The position numbers and the translations under genes were made by a program. DNA of 64,000 nt from Muribaculaceae bacterium. GTDB lineage: Bacteria; Bacteroidota; Bacteroidia; Bacteroidales; Muribaculaceae. Of this stretch, positions 62,539 through 64,000 are shown one piece after another. Under the pieces are notes generated by a model. That model searched no databases. It worked only from the letters and a program-made list of their open reading frames with translations, and was not told the DNA's origin. Position 1 is the first letter of the stretch. Each line of letters starts with the position of its first letter. Location: NCBI GenBank assembly GCA_017427945.1, contig JAFRRT010000012.1, positions 62,001 through 126,000 on the forward strand. Reading direction: 5' to 3'.

Positions 62539-63258
62539 ATGACCATTATGGAAGACAAATTGAAAATTTTATTGTGCGAAGACGATGAGAATCTTGGCAC
62601 CCTCACTAGAGAGTATCTGGAGGACAAGGGCTTCAAGGCCGAGTTGTTTGCCGATGGCGAAGCCGGCTACAAGGCATTCCTGAAAGGCAAATATGATATT
62701 TGCCTGCTTGACGTGATGATGCCCAAGAAAGACGGCTATCAGCTCGCCCAGGAAATCCGTGCTGTCAACAGCGATGTTCCCATCATTTTCCTTACCGCCA
62801 AGACCTTGAAAGAAGACATTCTTGAGGGTTTCAAAATCGGTGCCGACGACTATATCACCAAGCCCTTCTCGATGGAGGAGCTCGTGATGCGCATCGAGGC
62901 CATCTTGCGCCGCGTCAAGGGCAAGAAGGGTAAGGAGGTCACTGTTTACAAAATCGGTAAGTTCACCTTCGACACGCAACGTCAGGTGCTGTTCACCGAA
63001 GACCGCAGCGAGAACCTCACCACCAAGGAGAGCGAGCTGCTGAGCCTGCTGTGTGCCCACTTGAACGAGATTCTTGAGCGCAACTTCGCGTTGAAGACCA
63101 TCTGGATTGATGACAACTATTTCAACGCCAGGTCGATGGACGTTTACATCACCAAGCTGCGCAAGAAACTTAAAGAGGATCCCTCTATCGAGATCATCAA
63201 CATCCACGGCAAGGGCTACAAGCTCATCGCTCCGGAACTAGAGACCGAGGACAATTAA
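62539..63258 (+). CDS. rprY: Response regulator, OmpR family, RprY-like
   Basis: 239 residues from 62539; the ATG at 62548 (MEDKLKILLCEDDENLG) is the likelier start by comparison with the family. The receiver domain has the acidic pair in CEDDE, the phosphorylated D58 in LLDVMMPKKDG, and the conserved Thr and Lys in FLTAKT and YITKPFS. A winged-helix DNA-binding domain follows (about 135-235, TTKESELLSLLCAHLNEILE). It should bind DNA when phosphorylated by RprX. Confidence 0.92.
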   Translation: MTIMEDKLKILLCEDDENLGTLTREYLEDKGFKAELFADGEAGYKAFLKGKYDICLLDVMMPKKDGYQLAQEIRAVNSDVPIIFLTAKTLKEDILEGFKIGADDYITKPFSMEELVMRIEAILRRVKGKKGKEVTVYKIGKFTFDTQRQVLFTEDRSENLTTKESELLSLLCAHLNEILERNFALKTIWIDDNYFNARSMDVYITKLRKKLKEDPSIEIINIHGKGYKLIAPELETEDN

Positions 63259-63287
63259 TGTAACGATCGCCATCAACGACTAATGAT

Positions 63288-63335
63288 GTTGCCACTGTTC
63301 CACACATGGAGTGGAATGGCGGCAACGTCTTTATT
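63288..63335 (+). terminator. Terminator of rprXY
   Basis: GTTGCC (63288-63293) pairs with GGCAAC (63321-63326), with inner TTCCAC/GTGGAA, followed by GTCTTTATT. Confidence 0.65.
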
Positions 63336-63401
63336 GAGGCACCGTTTGGTGTTCCCAATTTCGTTAAATGTGTTCAAATACATTCATTAAGCCTTCATTT
63401 G

Positions 63402-63432
63402 TTGCATTTTCATTCCATAATTGCTACCTTTG
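63402..63432 (+). promoter_or_regulatory. Promoter of the acyltransferase gene
   Basis: TTG (63402-63404), 20 bp, TACCTTTG (63425-63432), 27 bp before the start codon. Confidence 0.7.
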
Positions 63433-63459
63433 CACCACTAACAGCAAATTGATTGGCCC

Positions 63460-64000
63460 ATGATATACATTTATCGTCTATACCAATGGTGCATCGTTTC
63501 GCCCATCATGCTGGTGCTGAGTATCCTCACAGCACTGGTCACCATCGTCGGCACCCTGTTCAATCAGGACTATTGGGGGTACTACCCGGCAAAGTGGTGG
63601 GCCCGCGTATGGTGCTGGCTGCACTTGGTGCGCGTGAATACCAAAGGCAGGGAACTCATTGACCACGAGACGAGCTATGTGTTTGTCGCCAATCACCAAG
63701 GGGCCTATGATATCTTTTCCATTTACGGTTTCCTGGGACACAACTTCAAATGGATGATGCGCAAGGGCATCACCAACATTCCCCTCGTCGGGACTGCTTG
63801 CCGCATGGCGGGCCACATCCTTGTGGATACCCACTCGACCCAGGGCCTTCGCAACACCATGGCCGCCGCCAAAAAGAAACTGCATGGCGGCATGTCAATC
63901 GTTGTCTTTCCTGAGGGAAGGCGCACCGACACGGGAAAGATGGCGCCCTTCAAAAACGGTGCCTTCAAGCTTGCCCTGGAGTTCGGCCTTCCTGTAGTGC
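63460..64000 (+). CDS. 1-acyl-sn-glycerol-3-phosphate acyltransferase, PlsC-like (3' end outside window)
   Basis: Starts at ATG 63460 and runs off the window; 180 residues are visible. A membrane segment (about 12-35) precedes the acyltransferase motif HQGAYD (H-x4-D) and motif III FPEGRR, with GTACRMAGHILVD between. The family adds the second acyl chain to lysophosphatidic acid in phospholipid synthesis at the inner membrane. It has its own promoter after the rprXY terminator. Whether it uses glycerol or another lipid acceptor cannot be decided from the part present. Confidence 0.9.
   Translation, partial: MIYIYRLYQWCIVSPIMLVLSILTALVTIVGTLFNQDYWGYYPAKWWARVWCWLHLVRVNTKGRELIDHETSYVFVANHQGAYDIFSIYGFLGHNFKWMMRKGITNIPLVGTACRMAGHILVDTHSTQGLRNTMAAAKKKLHGGMSIVVFPEGRRTDTGKMAPFKNGAFKLALEFGLPVV

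Overview
The window looks like chromosomal DNA of an anaerobic Bacteroidales bacterium, most likely Muribaculaceae or Prevotellaceae. This is inference from gene content. Supporting signs are many promoters of the Bacteroidetes type (-33 TTTG or TTG, about 20 bp, -7 TAnnTTTG) and weak Shine-Dalgarno sites. Gene families point the same way: eukaryotic-type GT3 glycogen synthase, a DUF5686 protein, the RprXY two-component system, a second EF-G without its catalytic histidine, BspA-type surface proteins, and secreted proteins ending in dockerin-like 'SIADVTALIDYLL' tails. No phage, integrase, transposase gene, rRNA, tRNA or CRISPR array was found.

Layout. 1-5.5 kb: partial glycogen synthase, dnaK (with an apparent sigma-54 promoter), then udk-lptB. 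5.6-11.2 kb: a secreted phosphoesterase/beta-propeller protein, then a redox cluster of flavodiiron protein plus both Nfn-type subunits. 11.3-17.2 kb: a repeat-borne promoter driving a lipoprotein with a glycosidase-like fold and a periplasmic tricorn protease. 17.2-20.6 kb: a BspA surface protein between two copies of a palindromic element whose core is inverted between copies. 20.6-27.9 kb: a run of dxr, rseP, rlmI, two small lipoproteins and dipeptidyl peptidase III. 28-31.5 kb: a YoeB-type toxin-antitoxin pair directly upstream of a secreted transglutaminase-like protein, then a MITE-like element. 31.5-38.2 kb: trxA, dnaE and a DUF5686 outer-membrane protein on the minus strand. 38.2-44.6 kb: CYTH protein, LptF/G-type permease, ribBA, HD hydrolase and a secreted endonuclease I. 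44.8-48.2 kb: pheS, nth and two tandemly duplicated outer-membrane beta-barrel genes. 48.3-53 kb: PAP2 phosphatase, guanine deaminase, a small-RNA candidate, def, ruvX and rho with a long leader. 53-64 kb: a CCA-adding enzyme fused to an O6-methylguanine-DNA methyltransferase, hemW, EF-G2, a second BspA protein, rprXY, and the start of a plsC-type acyltransferase.

How the genes fit together. The region is mainly housekeeping: envelope building (lptB, LptF/G, rseP, plsC, DUF5686), translation and its quality control (pheS, def, EF-G2, CCA enzyme), DNA metabolism (dnaE, nth, ruvX, MGMT domain) and redox balance (flavodiiron protein, Nfn, trxA). Scattered among these are secreted proteins for peptide and glycan breakdown or host contact. 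Three unrelated secreted proteins share the dockerin-like tail, which suggests a common display or complex-forming route. The most unusual items are the CCA/MGMT fusion, the sigma-54 site at dnaK, the core-inverted palindromic elements, the promoter-carrying repeat family and the orphan small-RNA unit at about 49.7 kb.
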